Positions 1-10,119 of a stretch of 64,000 nucleotides of DNA are shown one piece after another (the first letter of the stretch is position 1; the number at the start of each line of letters is the position of its first letter). The position numbers and the translations under genes were made by a program. The stretch covers positions 60,396,324 through 60,460,323 of the forward strand of contig CM035422.1 of NCBI GenBank assembly GCA_020310875.1, in the 5' to 3' direction. Under the pieces are notes generated by a model. The model was given only the letters and a program-made list of their open reading frames with translations. It was not told the DNA's origin and ran no database searches. This DNA comes from Ceratopteris richardii. Lineage: Eukaryota > Streptophyta > Polypodiopsida > Polypodiales > Pteridaceae.

Positions 1-1311
1 GATAAAGGCTTGAAAGCAGGAGATCTAGTCTTAGTCTATACACTAAAACAACACGCGAGGAAGCTAGAAAAGAGAGGCTACGGACCTATGATCATCAATA
101 GGATCTCCACGAGTGGAGCAGTACAATTGGCCACATTAGAGGGTGATGTTCTCCCAAATTATATTAGCGGTTGCAGAGTCAAGTTGTATCAGGAACCCCT
201 CACGGAGGAAATGCTCAGCCGACTCAACACTGCTAAGAAACGCAAAGAGGAAGAAAAGCGAGTTCGAGAAGAGGCTCAAGCAGAAGCTTTAGAACGCATC
301 AGAAGGATGAAGTTACGAAGGCAAGGTAGAGATCAGCCTAGGGCGAATGACTATGCAGATCAAGGATATCCTATGGCCATGTGTGAAGTTGCAGGAACAA
401 GCTCGCATAGGATAATTGATAGACGTCCTTTCATAACCCTAGATATAGGACAAGGAAAGAGTGCAAGGAACGTAAGAGCCTTGATTGACTCAGGCGCAGC
501 CACTAGTGCTGTTAGAGTGTCGTACTGCCAAGAATTACAGTTGACTGTCAATCCTGTGGAAGCATATCTCATAGGATTGGGAGGCGTGGAAACCCCTTGC
601 ATGGGCGAGGTGGAACTTCCCCTCTACATTCAGGATGAGGAAATGACTGTTAAAGTACTGGTGTGTCAGGACGAGGATCTCACTGAACCTCTTGTCTTGG
701 GTCAAGATTGGATCTATGACCAAGCAGTCAATCTAAACCTAAGAAGTGGACTTCTCCAGGTTTGGGTCAATCATAGTCGAGTTACAGTAGAATTAAACAA
801 TGGAGCACTCAAGGAACTAGGAAAGGCACAGACTCCTGGTCCTTCCAGGGGTACACATGAAGATGACCATGCTGTTCTTGTTCAAAACCATGTGTTGCAG
901 AGGAATGATATTTGCGAAAAAGGAGTCAGGGAGGCAATGGAACTCCCTTCTTTTCCAAAGGACAGAAGGAGGCAGCAACCAAAGGTGGATCAAAGGCAGA
1001 AGAAGCAGAATACTACCTATGTCCGAGATCAAAAGTACCTGCGTAGCAGAATGTCCCAGAAAATAAACCAGGTGTGGGTGCGGAAAGGCGAACGACCAGT
1101 TGCACCACCGTCAACTACACGGACAAGGCCTCTTATTAGTAACCAACAACACGACGCTAATAAGAAGTCTTTCAGAAATTCTTCTGCCAAAGTAAAATCT
1201 ATTTGGGTGCCCAAGAAGTCGATGAAGGCAAGCCCACAATCAAGACAAATTTGGGTGCCTAAGGCTTGCTTGAGGGCACAAGTAGCTACGCCAAGGCCAC
1301 AACCTATGTAG
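1..1311 (+). CDS. Integrase C-terminal tail followed by a retropepsin-like domain (5' partial)
   Basis: The frame is open to the left edge, so this is the C-terminal part of a larger polyprotein. Residues about 1-65 (from base 1) read as the gypsy integrase GPF/Y module: a GDLVLVY start, a YGPMII core and a TLEGDVLPNY segment. A charged helix rich in K, E and R follows. Next comes an aspartic-protease-like domain: active-site loop LIDSGAATSAV near base 481, a flap-like GLGGVE segment near base 570, and the VLGQDWI signature near base 694. The tail carries W-V-P-K repeats. Retropepsin normally precedes reverse transcriptase, so its place after integrase is unusual. It could be a second or relocated protease, or a gag-derived clan AA fold kept for another role. 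Whether a normal protease also exists upstream cannot be seen. The frame ends at TAG 1309-1311, but similar coding continues beyond it. Confidence 0.75.
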   Translation, partial: DKGLKAGDLVLVYTLKQHARKLEKRGYGPMIINRISTSGAVQLATLEGDVLPNYISGCRVKLYQEPLTEEMLSRLNTAKKRKEEEKRVREEAQAEALERIRRMKLRRQGRDQPRANDYADQGYPMAMCEVAGTSSHRIIDRRPFITLDIGQGKSARNVRALIDSGAATSAVRVSYCQELQLTVNPVEAYLIGLGGVETPCMGEVELPLYIQDEEMTVKVLVCQDEDLTEPLVLGQDWIYDQAVNLNLRSGLLQVWVNHSRVTVELNNGALKELGKAQTPGPSRGTHEDDHAVLVQNHVLQRNDICEKGVREAMELPSFPKDRRRQQPKVDQRQKKQNTTYVRDQKYLRSRMSQKINQVWVRKGERPVAPPSTTRTRPLISNQQHDANKKSFRNSSAKVKSIWVPKKSMKASPQSRQIWVPKACLRAQVATPRPQPM

Positions 1312-1542
1312 CATAACCCAACTACGAGTACAACCAGTATTCACTTGTTCTCAACACTTAGGAACACACCAAGAACCAAGAGCACGCATGTAATCACTTA
1401 TAAGTGGGTCCCTAAAAGGCCCCATTTCCAAACCGCGACACCGAGACAGCTCTCTAGAGTCTCTACGAAACCGAAAGCAAAGCCCATCCACTGCATTTGG
1501 CAGCCTAAGACCTGTAATAAACCCCCCGACCCCAATTTGTAA
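1312..1542 (+). pseudogene. In-frame extension after a TAG stop, with W-V-P-K repeats
   Basis: Directly after the TAG at 1309-1311 the same frame stays open for 76 codons to a TAA at 1540-1542. It carries two further copies of the tryptophan motif seen before the stop (KWVPK near 1402 and IWQPK near 1495, against WVRKG, IWVPKK and IWVPKA upstream). This suggests the 433-codon frame once ran on as a longer protein, and that the TAG is either a C-to-T mutation of a glutamine codon or a readthrough site. No ATG opens this piece. Bases 1543-1696 hold no further gene. Confidence 0.55.
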
Positions 1543-1696
1543 ATTCACCCCCACTTACTAACGGCATTAGTCTCCTAGGAATACACAAACATTAACTACA
1601 CACACTGTCTTCGTGCACTTCCTAACCACTGACTCACCATCTACCTCATGTTAATGTTGTAACGGGGACACCAACGGATTTATTCTGTCCATTACG

Positions 1697-4600
1697 ATGT
1701 TAACACATGATTCTATATTCTCACAGAATCAGAAGGCAAGACGTAAAATGGCAGAAGCGATAGGTTCGGGCTCACAAGTAGGGATACTTACTGCAGGAAT
1801 TGATGTGGATAGTCTACCTGTGGATGTGCCCCTGACTGAACGACCAGTGGAGATGCAGCACCTTCAGCAACTCCCGGTGCCAGATCCACCTACAGGGATC
1901 ACGGAAAGAGTCCATGCCAATTCTCATTGGTTCAATGGCATGCCAGGTCCATTAGGAGAGGCCAAGTATATCTGGGAGTCTAAGTGCGAGTATGACAGAT
2001 CATGGGTGCGATTCCAATTTTTCTCCAAGGAGTTCGAGACTTTACAGAACACCGAGGATCTCCAGACCATATGGCAGCGAGCAGGGTTGGCAGAATATTT
2101 TGAAGCCCCACTACCTAAACCCGATCTTCTCCGATGTTACTATTTGGTCTCCACCTTACAAGCTAATGAAGATAAGGACAAACCCGGATCATTTGTTCTC
2201 CCCTCATTGCTGGGCAACAACGAGTTGAAGAGGTTTGAACTTACTGTGGAGTTGGTAAGCGACGCTTTGAATATGCATGGTACGCATGTACCCTCTGAAA
2301 AGGATGCTCTTGTTCCCACTAACATGAAGGATAGGAAACTATTGAAGCTGAAAGACATGGCAGCACTCACCCCAAATGTGTCCATCCCTCTCCGCATGTG
2401 TATGCAACATTTCGCCTTTCCCGGCCAAGACCGATTCACACAACCACACAAGAAGATCTGGTTCGCTCTCTACTTAGCGGAAGCAGGTGCGTTACCCATT
2501 AAGCTACCAGTATGGATTATAGATCAGTTGTATGAAGCAAACAAACGGGCTTCTAGGAAATTAGTGGTGAACGGATGCTGTGCAATCACACGCATCATTT
2601 ATCGATGCCTAGCATATGATGTCCCCATTGAACGTGCCTTAACTTGGGCACAATTACAAATGTTTAAAAGGCTCAAGACGTCCACACATCAATCCAAGTG
2701 CATGAGGGGTGCGATCCCTTGTGTCCAGACAAGGGAAGTCCTGACTACTCCTGAGGCATCACCACTAAGGGAGGCCACGGTACCTCCCTTCACCATCAGG
2801 ATACCCAGATCGGAATCTGACACTACGACACAAGCTACCCCATCGGCTCCTCCTGTTCCACCTGAATTCGAATTTGCTGCCACTGGAGATGCTGAAGGAC
2901 TGGACCCCCAGGATTTCGAAGCATTCCTACAAAGCACACAATTCTCTGATGTGGAGTTTTATTCAGAGGCAGAGGAGCAGGGCACATCCTCACGAAGAAG
3001 AAGAAAGCCTACAGACGGTCGACATGTACATTGGAGTGACGCTCAGCAAAGTCAACAACACGGACACCCGGAAGAAGAAGAAGCGTATGAAGAAGAGACC
3101 ACTGAAGCCCCAGCCTACACAGCAGAACTCCGAAGGCTGTATCAGGTTATGGAAAGAGTGCAATCGCAGCAACTACTCACTGAACAGAGCAGCAGAGTAC
3201 TTATGACTCAGTTGTTGGAAGAAGCGGGAGTTGACTCAGAGTACAGGGAAGGTCTCTTATTGATGGCAGAAACATATGGAGTAGTAGAAGCAGTGCGCAC
3301 TGCCATTCAGAGGCCTCCAGTTCAATATGACCCACGAAGGTTCCAGACACGACCTCGCTCAGGTAAGAATATCCAAATTCCCATTACAGTTGCAGAAGAG
3401 CCAACCACTACACCTGAAACTATCAGGACAACCTCCCAAACAGCTAGCCAACAGCACCCAGCCACCCATGAGGAGTCCACCGAACCACTGCCGCCCACTC
3501 CCCCACCATCACCTCCTAGAAGTGAAACAGTGGAAACCACATCGACTACTCAACCCACTGACCCCACCTTCATCTTCCGTACTCCCATCTCTAGTGCCAC
3601 CCTATTTTCTACCTCCGATAACCCGATCTTTGAAGCAAACCCCACCGAACCCCTCCTAGAGCCTGCCCTTGGGCAACCATCCCCAATGCCCTCAGCCATG
3701 GGTCATCCTGACCCTAGATCCACATTCATGGGCTTCCCTGCTACCACGCAACCCTTTCAACCCTTCCCAAATTTACGACCCCAACCCCCGACATCCCTCT
3801 CTCCATTTCTACAATCCCTCCATGACCTCTTTGCTAGGGCTTTTCAACCAGGCTCTCAACCATTCCCTGCCTCTTCAGCTCCCCACCCCACTTCGCATCT
3901 ATTCACCACTTCCACACACACACCACCCACCATCCCAATGTATATGGCAGACCCCACACTCACACCCACTCCTGAAGGCATGGACATTTCACCACCCACG
4001 GCACCTCCACCCACGATTTCACCTCCTCCCATTCCCCCTCCACCAATTTCACCCACACACACAACTTCCGTAGACACATCATTCACTGTCTCCCTTCCCC
4101 AATTCCCTTCCCATGCATCTCCCACGGTAAACACCACCCACTCATCTATAGGAAATGCATTGGACACCATGTTGGCTTGTATATCAAATTTAAGAACAGA
4201 TTACATTCAGCTCCAGCAACAAAACGAACGTCTGCACGAGCACTCAGAGACACTACAGCATCGCCTTGCGGCACTAGAAGAGGAGAACGCTCGCCTCCAC
4301 ACACAGTTCCAAACCCTCCAAGAAGCCCATAACATATTGGAGGTACAGTTACAGAACGTAGATCAGGAAGCGGTGCAGGTGGTAGAAGGTCACCTACGGA
4401 CACAGCTGGAACGCAACTCAAAACTTCAGCGAAATATGGCACTACTCAAACGTCATCTCGCGGCTGCTCAGGAAGAGAATAGACGCCTGCAAATACAAAA
4501 TCAAGAGAACCTGGAGGCAGCTATTGAGAGCACACCGGGGGCACCCATCAGCCCATCCAAGTTTCAAGCAGTGACCCCCGATAATATCAAGATTATATTG

Positions 4601-6001
4601 GAAGATTATGCCATGCTGCTCGAAGCACATGATAAGCTATCGGAGGAGCTGGGACAACTGAAGCAGGAACACCAACAAGGACCAACAGCAGCCCCTCCAA
4701 CCACCCCCTCTGCGGCTTCACTTCTCACAGATGCAGAGGCCATAAAAGATCTCCAGAAACAGGTCATTGAATTGCAAACATGCCTACTACAATATGAGAG
4801 ACCATCTTCCCCTCCAGAGGCTCCCACGGACGAAGAAGTTGTGCAAATTCCTGTGGAACAAACATTTGACGAAGAATACGATCCGCAACCATTCCCAGGA
4901 GGCCAACAAACAGAAGAAGCGCAGGACACATTCGAGGCACCACGGCCCCCATGGCTACGTCAAGTGGAGGAAATCGGGACTTCGCACGAAGAGCGCACAG
5001 TAGTGCAAAATCAGGCCATGAGGGTCATAGAGGAAACTGTGCTTCAATCAGCTTACTTTAAGAACCTGTCATCGAGACGCCTGATTCTCTCATCTGAACT
5101 CCAATACAGGCCGTATTATATTATTTTTGCTGATTATAATGCAGAAATACAAAGAGTCACGGGTCAGATTCCTACTTTTGCGACCCAATTTCAACCCGAA
5201 GACCTTCCTCCAGAGGTGCAAAAAGGTAAAATTCGTCAACCAACATGGCGGCAGAAACTTTTAGAGACCTATCCAGAAATGCTACGCACATGGAACAACG
5301 CGCCTTTGCACCTCTTGTACAACCCATGCTACGGTCCAGTTCCCCGCCGCAGGTCGTGGAAGGCGTTCAATATCAAGGTACAGAACAATGCGCAATGCAA
5401 GGAATGGCTGAACTACCCGTACATTGCGCCACCACAGGGACCACCGTCAGTAGCATATATGATGGGGACCATTCGCCACTGGATGCCGCGCTTGAAGCCC
5501 ATGCAAGATGTAGCAGCGCAAATGATGCTTAAAATCTTAGATATGATGCAAGTAGTGCTGAAGACCTTTAGAAATGCAGCCGCACCACAGGTACGTCTTC
5601 CGGGGTTTAGCAATGGAAATTACGACTTGGTGTATGACATGAGCACCACCCCCAGTATTCGTGTGGCTTACGCTTGGCATGCACGCATCAAATACCTCCC
5701 CGCCTGCTACAAACAGACCTTCGAAGAAATGTTCAGATCAGGTTTCTGGGAGTATCACTCGGAGGTTTTCGCACCAAAGCCAACACATCTGCTCCAACTG
5801 TTTGCTTGTGAACAAGCAATGTATTCAGAGTACTACACCACCCCGCAACCAGAGACCCCTGGTGCAATCAATTGGGAGGCATTGGAAGCCAATCTAGCAA
5901 GAGGCTTAAGGATAGGAGAACATGAACTGGCCACCAATGTCATCCAATATTACATCGACCACCCGCGAGAACAAAGGTCTGTCAGGGGCGACAGACGCTA
6001 G
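1697..6001 (+). CDS. Large accessory ORF (1434 codons) of a gypsy element
   Basis: The open frame runs from ATG 1697, or more naturally from ATG 1748 which starts MAEAIGSG, to TAG 5999-6001 beside the polypurine tract. I recognise no enzyme. The layout is: a globular N-terminal region (residues about 60-330) rich in W, F and L; a low-complexity P/T/S-rich stretch (about 360-810) with short acidic and RRRRK patches; a strong heptad coiled coil (about 820-950, many L/E/Q residues); a second P/E/Q-rich linker; and a globular C-terminal region (about 1100-1420) with many W, Y, P and M residues. There is no zinc knuckle, no signal peptide and no membrane segment. Position between pol and the 3' LTR fits the extra sense ORFs of Tat-type elements. 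A displaced Gag-like structural protein is an alternative suggested by the coiled coil. No stop interrupts it, unlike nearly every other element here. Confidence 0.7.
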   Translation: MLTHDSIFSQNQKARRKMAEAIGSGSQVGILTAGIDVDSLPVDVPLTERPVEMQHLQQLPVPDPPTGITERVHANSHWFNGMPGPLGEAKYIWESKCEYDRSWVRFQFFSKEFETLQNTEDLQTIWQRAGLAEYFEAPLPKPDLLRCYYLVSTLQANEDKDKPGSFVLPSLLGNNELKRFELTVELVSDALNMHGTHVPSEKDALVPTNMKDRKLLKLKDMAALTPNVSIPLRMCMQHFAFPGQDRFTQPHKKIWFALYLAEAGALPIKLPVWIIDQLYEANKRASRKLVVNGCCAITRIIYRCLAYDVPIERALTWAQLQMFKRLKTSTHQSKCMRGAIPCVQTREVLTTPEASPLREATVPPFTIRIPRSESDTTTQATPSAPPVPPEFEFAATGDAEGLDPQDFEAFLQSTQFSDVEFYSEAEEQGTSSRRRRKPTDGRHVHWSDAQQSQQHGHPEEEEAYEEETTEAPAYTAELRRLYQVMERVQSQQLLTEQSSRVLMTQLLEEAGVDSEYREGLLLMAETYGVVEAVRTAIQRPPVQYDPRRFQTRPRSGKNIQIPITVAEEPTTTPETIRTTSQTASQQHPATHEESTEPLPPTPPPSPPRSETVETTSTTQPTDPTFIFRTPISSATLFSTSDNPIFEANPTEPLLEPALGQPSPMPSAMGHPDPRSTFMGFPATTQPFQPFPNLRPQPPTSLSPFLQSLHDLFARAFQPGSQPFPASSAPHPTSHLFTTSTHTPPTIPMYMADPTLTPTPEGMDISPPTAPPPTISPPPIPPPPISPTHTTSVDTSFTVSLPQFPSHASPTVNTTHSSIGNALDTMLACISNLRTDYIQLQQQNERLHEHSETLQHRLAALEEENARLHTQFQTLQEAHNILEVQLQNVDQEAVQVVEGHLRTQLERNSKLQRNMALLKRHLAAAQEENRRLQIQNQENLEAAIESTPGAPISPSKFQAVTPDNIKIILEDYAMLLEAHDKLSEELGQLKQEHQQGPTAAPPTTPSAASLLTDAEAIKDLQKQVIELQTCLLQYERPSSPPEAPTDEEVVQIPVEQTFDEEYDPQPFPGGQQTEEAQDTFEAPRPPWLRQVEEIGTSHEERTVVQNQAMRVIEETVLQSAYFKNLSSRRLILSSELQYRPYYIIFADYNAEIQRVTGQIPTFATQFQPEDLPPEVQKGKIRQPTWRQKLLETYPEMLRTWNNAPLHLLYNPCYGPVPRRRSWKAFNIKVQNNAQCKEWLNYPYIAPPQGPPSVAYMMGTIRHWMPRLKPMQDVAAQMMLKILDMMQVVLKTFRNAAAPQVRLPGFSNGNYDLVYDMSTTPSIRVAYAWHARIKYLPACYKQTFEEMFRSGFWEYHSEVFAPKPTHLLQLFACEQAMYSEYYTTPQPETPGAINWEALEANLARGLRIGEHELATNVIQYYIDHPREQRSVRGDRR

Positions 6002-6012
6002 GAAGGGGGGAG
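6001..6012 (+). other. Polypurine tract
   Basis: The all-purine run GGAAGGGGGGAG sits just after the TAG and directly before the TGTTGG start of the LTR, the expected place of the plus-strand primer. Confidence 0.85.
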
Positions 6013-6582
6013 TGTTGGCACACAAAGCAACAAAGGAATCATGCACAATACGGCAACAAGGCCAGATCATTTTTTCCCATGGATTATGTACAACTCAAGT
6101 GATTTTAATCACTACACAAACATTGTAAATCCCGTTTTTGGTAGATTAGACTCCATTTTGTGCAAGCCGAGGAGTCCTCGAGCTTGAGGAGTATTAGAAG
6201 TACCATCGTACCAATTTTAATAATTTTTAGACTTCGTTTGAGCCCTCAAATAAGCCCTGGAACCTAATTTTTAACTAGGCCGGACACTAGGTCTGGACAG
6301 GGCCAAAACTAGTCAAAAACTATAAAAAGAGCTAGAGAGCTCATTTTTGGGGGACATTGTAATTGAAACGAACTTGTAAGAGCTTTTGAAAGTAATCTAA
6401 AGAACTCCATTGATCCTTCCTCTTTGTCTTGCCGTGTGTGCGCGTGTGTGTGTATGTGTGTGCATGCTTGTGTGCTTCTCACTCACGCACTTGTGCCGCC
6501 ACTTGCTCGAGGTCTTCATACCATCCTCACGTCTTCCCGGATTGACATTAAAGGAGGTGCTACTCATCACTGAGCTACAACA
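6013..6582 (+). repeat. 3' LTR of the Tat-like element
   Basis: The LTR begins TGTTGGCAC and ends CTACAACA, giving a 5 bp terminal inverted repeat TGTTG/CAACA. It contains a TATA box and a GT-rich stretch at about 6433-6470. Length is 570 bp. The partner 5' LTR lies outside the window, so the right boundary rests on the terminal repeat alone. Confidence 0.75.
6321..6329 (+). promoter_or_regulatory. TATA box in the LTR
   Basis: TATAAAAAG lies about 310 bp into the LTR, where a U3 promoter is expected. Confidence 0.6.
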
Positions 6583-6689
6583 TATCTCACCTTATGTCCT
6601 TGAATATTGAATTTGGATTGAGTTAGTCCTTCAAACCCCATAATCATCAAGTGTTCTCTCAGATTAGCCAAGGTCCAATGATTATTCAG

Positions 6690-7764
6690 TCAAATAGTTT
6701 CTATTTCATTATTGGGCAATCTAAGCTTTATTTCAAATGAATGTAAAGATCCCTCTGAACTTTGAAATGGTATCCATTTGCCAAGTTTGCACAACCAACG
6801 ATCATAGTAGAATCTGATGTATAATGAAGTACGTTGTTTCAAATATCGAAATCCTATACCTGTTCCACCTATTTTACAAAGATATTTATCACCTTTTGCA
6901 ATTCCTTCTACCAAACCCCAATCTTCACCAAGAAGACTTTCGACTTGCTCATGTGTGATATCTTTACACATGAACATGGTGGAAGTCGCTTGGAATGAGA
7001 ATCCTTGGAATAAATATACAAACCAATGAATGGGAAAAGACCAGTGCAAACCTTACAGACCTAGACACTTCTATGAATTTCAAAGAGTTATGTATATCCA
7101 TTACCATCTTTTGCTTCAAAGATGATACGGACCATATATTAGGTTTTGGCCACTCCAAGCTAAGATTACTTCAATTCTCTCTAACCTTCCAAAACCATTC
7201 ATTGTAGAGGGTACAACATATCTATGTGTGTAAAAGAAAACTCTATCATGGTAAAGTTGAGCAAGAGATATTTTTGGAAAGACTAGTGCACCAACATCTC
7301 CATGCAATGCCTGGAAAGTACCTGTAAGACTATGAAGTGGTTGCTCTTCCACCAAAGTAGAAGGAAATATATCTGAAACAAACAAAAACATATCTAAATA
7401 GTTCAGAAATATATCCGACACAAGAAAACATAAAATCTTGTAGAGTAATACTTACAATTCACAGGATATCTCATTCTACTAGAGTTTTCAAGTTTCATAG
7501 TTGCCATTGTAAAAACATGTTGTACAATAGCAACCATCCCATTGTCTCTGTGCTTTTTGAAGCCAAGTAACTTTTCCTTCCAATGAAGATCTAAGTTTCC
7601 ACGATCTCTAAGTCGATGAGGCCCAACTCTAGAGGGTTGCATGTACACCCATGCACCTTTGGAGTACTCATGTGATAGCCACTGTCCATCTGTGGCTTTG
7701 ATATTGTGACATCTTAATGTGAGGATTTCATCTTTTGGTCACCTAGAAGCTTTAGCTATTGCCA
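6690..7764 (-). pseudogene. Fragment of an unidentified intron-containing plant gene
   Basis: Three coding-like blocks lie on the minus strand: about 7764-7456 (contains DEILTLRCHNIK, AWVYMQPSRVGPHRLRDRG), 7372-7116 (contains LHSLTGTFQALHGDVGALVF) and 7049-6690 (contains EDWGLVEGIAKGDKYLCKIG). Between the first two is a clean 83 bp intron at 7373-7455, with donor GTAAGT and a pyrimidine-rich acceptor ending TTTCAG, joining the blocks in frame. The link to the third block is not clear. A TGA interrupts the first block near its start, and the second ends at a TGA. I do not recognise the protein. It has no retroelement motif and reads like host sequence. It could be a gene relic or a gene piece carried by a transposon. 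Confidence 0.4.
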
Positions 7765-9952
7765 TTGAAGCTAAAGGTCTTCAAGCTACAACAGTAATTC
7801 GAGATAGGAGATGCAGGTAGGTTGGAGTGTAGAAACAGGACCTTTAATGGTGTGCTACAGAGTGAAAGTAGTGGGAAAAGATGACTTTTTGGGACCTGGG
7901 TATGAAAATGTGAGGTTCAGGAGGGAAATAACTCTTTTTTGAGTATTTTTGAAAAAAACCCATTTTTTTGAGCTCAAAACATGCACGGATTTTGAATTTG
8001 AGGTCAAAAAGAGTACTTTTGACCCTAAAAAGTAATGGGGGGTCCATTTTCATGTGTTATGATGAGTTTTTGAACTTTTTAGAAATTTTGAATTTTTGGG
8101 CCCAACTGAGTTACGAGATTCCTTCTCTCTCCAGAGGCAGCTCATTAAATAAGGGAGAAATATGTCCCCTCTTCCCCCTTCAGCCTAGTATTTTATAGGG
8201 CATAGACTGTGGCCACCACCCTCTTTTGATTGGTCCATCACTAATCACTCCTTAATCTAAAAGGCCCATTCAGGGTTCATTTTTTCCCCTAATGTTATAA
8301 GGTACTTTGTAACATCATAACCTACATCCGCGATCACCAAGATGGGTAAGAAGGGTAAAGAGGATGCAGAAAGAGATGAAAGAGAATATGGGAAAATGGG
8401 CAAACTATGACCCAAACGAGCATCCAAATGATGAATAAAGAGGGTTCTCCCAATAAGTGGAGAAGCTCAGGGCACCACCACCACCACTAGCAAAGTTTCC
8501 AAAATCACCAAAAAAAAACCAACAATTCCTCCAACTAGAGCTTTAATACCACATAGAGAGTACACATGCAGAAGTAAAATGAAATGAAGAATGTACTTAC
8601 CACATGAAAACAGTTTGAGACTCAAAGTGAGAAAACCATGAAGTGGATAAACTCACATAGATTAGAGTGAGCTTGCAAAGAGTATGAAGCATGGTCTCCA
8701 GGATTCTAGCCAAATACAAAGTGGGGGAGAGGTCCTCCTTATATAGAGTTGGAGGAGTCCAAAGTACATCATATGTGGGATAATTTTTGTTGAAAGAGAA
8801 TGAGTACAAGGTAGAACCAAATGGCTGAGCACCCAAATACAACTAGATACAACTAAATAAATTTGAAATGGAATGTCTCCTAGACACAAAATGGAGATTC
8901 GCTCATACGGATACAAAAATAAATAGAATAGAAATCATGTCATCACCATGTTTACCGTTTTTCTTTTTGCTTCTATAAAAAATTTGCAATAGGTACATAT
9001 GTTGTTATGCTGATGAGAATGTTTATCCGAAATCATTTGTCTCACAAAAAGGAATCTCATTATTCTAAATTGTATACCAATGAACATTGCGTGGTATGAA
9101 AAAACCAAGAATTTTGGAAAGATGTTGTACCGAATTTAATTTTGAACGAAAAATGCATAATAAAAAATCACACGATCTACAGTAATGATTGAGCATCATG
9201 TACACAACCATAGTTATTTTTATACTTATTATTTTTCCTATTTTTATACTAGTTCATAATTTGAAACTTCTGTTGCAAAACAAGATTAAGATTTAAAAAC
9301 AAGGAAAAAATACAACGATTAGGGAAAATCGACAAAGAAGGTTTATAATTTCTTCATCCTCTTTGTGGGTAGCCACGACTTTTCAATAGGACACTACATG
9401 GGTTGTTTGCTGAAGTTGACCATGCATCTTTCTTTCTAGATCTTCAGAAGTGCTTCATCCCTAATGGCATTCCATTAAGAAACAAACAACCGATTGCTTC
9501 CCCAAGAAGAGCTTGCTTGCTTCTAGTTAGCTTGATTAGGCAATAACCAGAGCCTTGTTGATGCATTGCCAAGTTGGAAGCTCTCAAGGAATGAAAAGAA
9601 AAGGTGTCCCAATTCTTCCTTATGTGTCCACCAAGGGGAGCAGCAAAGATTTTACTAGCTTTTACATTGGTCTAAATGGATCTCCCTATAAAGAATATCC
9701 CACATCAACTCCTATTTTTTATTTTGAATAATAAAGTGCCATAAGTCCTTGAACTTGAATTCCCATTTGATGCACAAGAAGCCACAAACTCCTGCTTCCT
9801 AAGAGAGTGATGGAATTCTAGTTTTCTTTGGATTCTCAGATTATCCTCCATCTTATTGCCACATCTCCATGTCAACCTTGCAAAGTACGGGGGGCTCCTA
9901 ACCTAGCATGAAGTTGGACAAAGAGATGTCCCATGTTAGGAACTCTTCTATG
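7765..9952. other. AT-rich stretch without a recognised gene
   Basis: No convincing protein is visible on either strand. A TATATAAGGAGG box reads on the minus strand near 8736-8747. This region may hold the rest of the left LTR of the gypsy element at 9953-15888, but its outer border could not be fixed. Confidence 0.4.
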
Positions 9953-10007
9953 ATTAGCCCTTGTCCCACACACACATGGAATGGTCTTTGTAGACCAATG
10001 TCTAACA
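9953..10007 (-). repeat. Start of the 3' LTR (minus orientation)
   Basis: The minus strand reads TGTTAGACATTGG from 10007 leftwards, directly after a polypurine tract. The segment nearly matches 15833-15888. Confidence 0.6.
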
Positions 10008-10020
10008 CTTTCTCCCCCTT
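10008..10020 (-). other. Polypurine tract of the degenerate gypsy element
   Basis: On the minus strand AAGGGGGAGAAAG directly precedes the TGTTAGA LTR start. Confidence 0.65.
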
Positions 10021-10119
10021 CTAAAGATCATTATCCTCAATGATGAATGAGGGAAAGTACTTGCAAATGTGATCTTCTGATTCCCAAGTAGAATTTGTAA
10101 GCACGAATCCTCTCCAAGC

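Larger units (their letters stand above)
1..6582 (+). mobile_element. 3' half of a Tat-like Ty3/gypsy LTR retrotransposon (window-truncated)
   Basis: In order the sequence shows an integrase C-terminal tail, a retropepsin-like domain, a second very large reading frame, a polypurine tract and an LTR with TGTTG/CAACA ends. The 5' LTR, gag, reverse transcriptase and integrase core would lie left of the window. A long 3' accessory ORF between pol and the LTR is known from the Tat/Athila branch of plant gypsy elements, which is the basis for the assignment. Both coding blocks are long and mostly open, so this is the best preserved element in the window. Without the 5' LTR and target-site duplication its completeness cannot be judged. 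Confidence 0.8.

Noticed and set aside
3856..4929. Long minus-strand frames opposite the accessory ORF
   Set aside because: Shadows of its proline- and glutamine-rich coding; no start context or motif.
10..6001. A pararetrovirus (caulimovirid-like) origin for the first element
   Set aside because: An integrase tail, a polypurine tract and a TG/CA-ended LTR are present; no movement protein or coat protein motif was seen.
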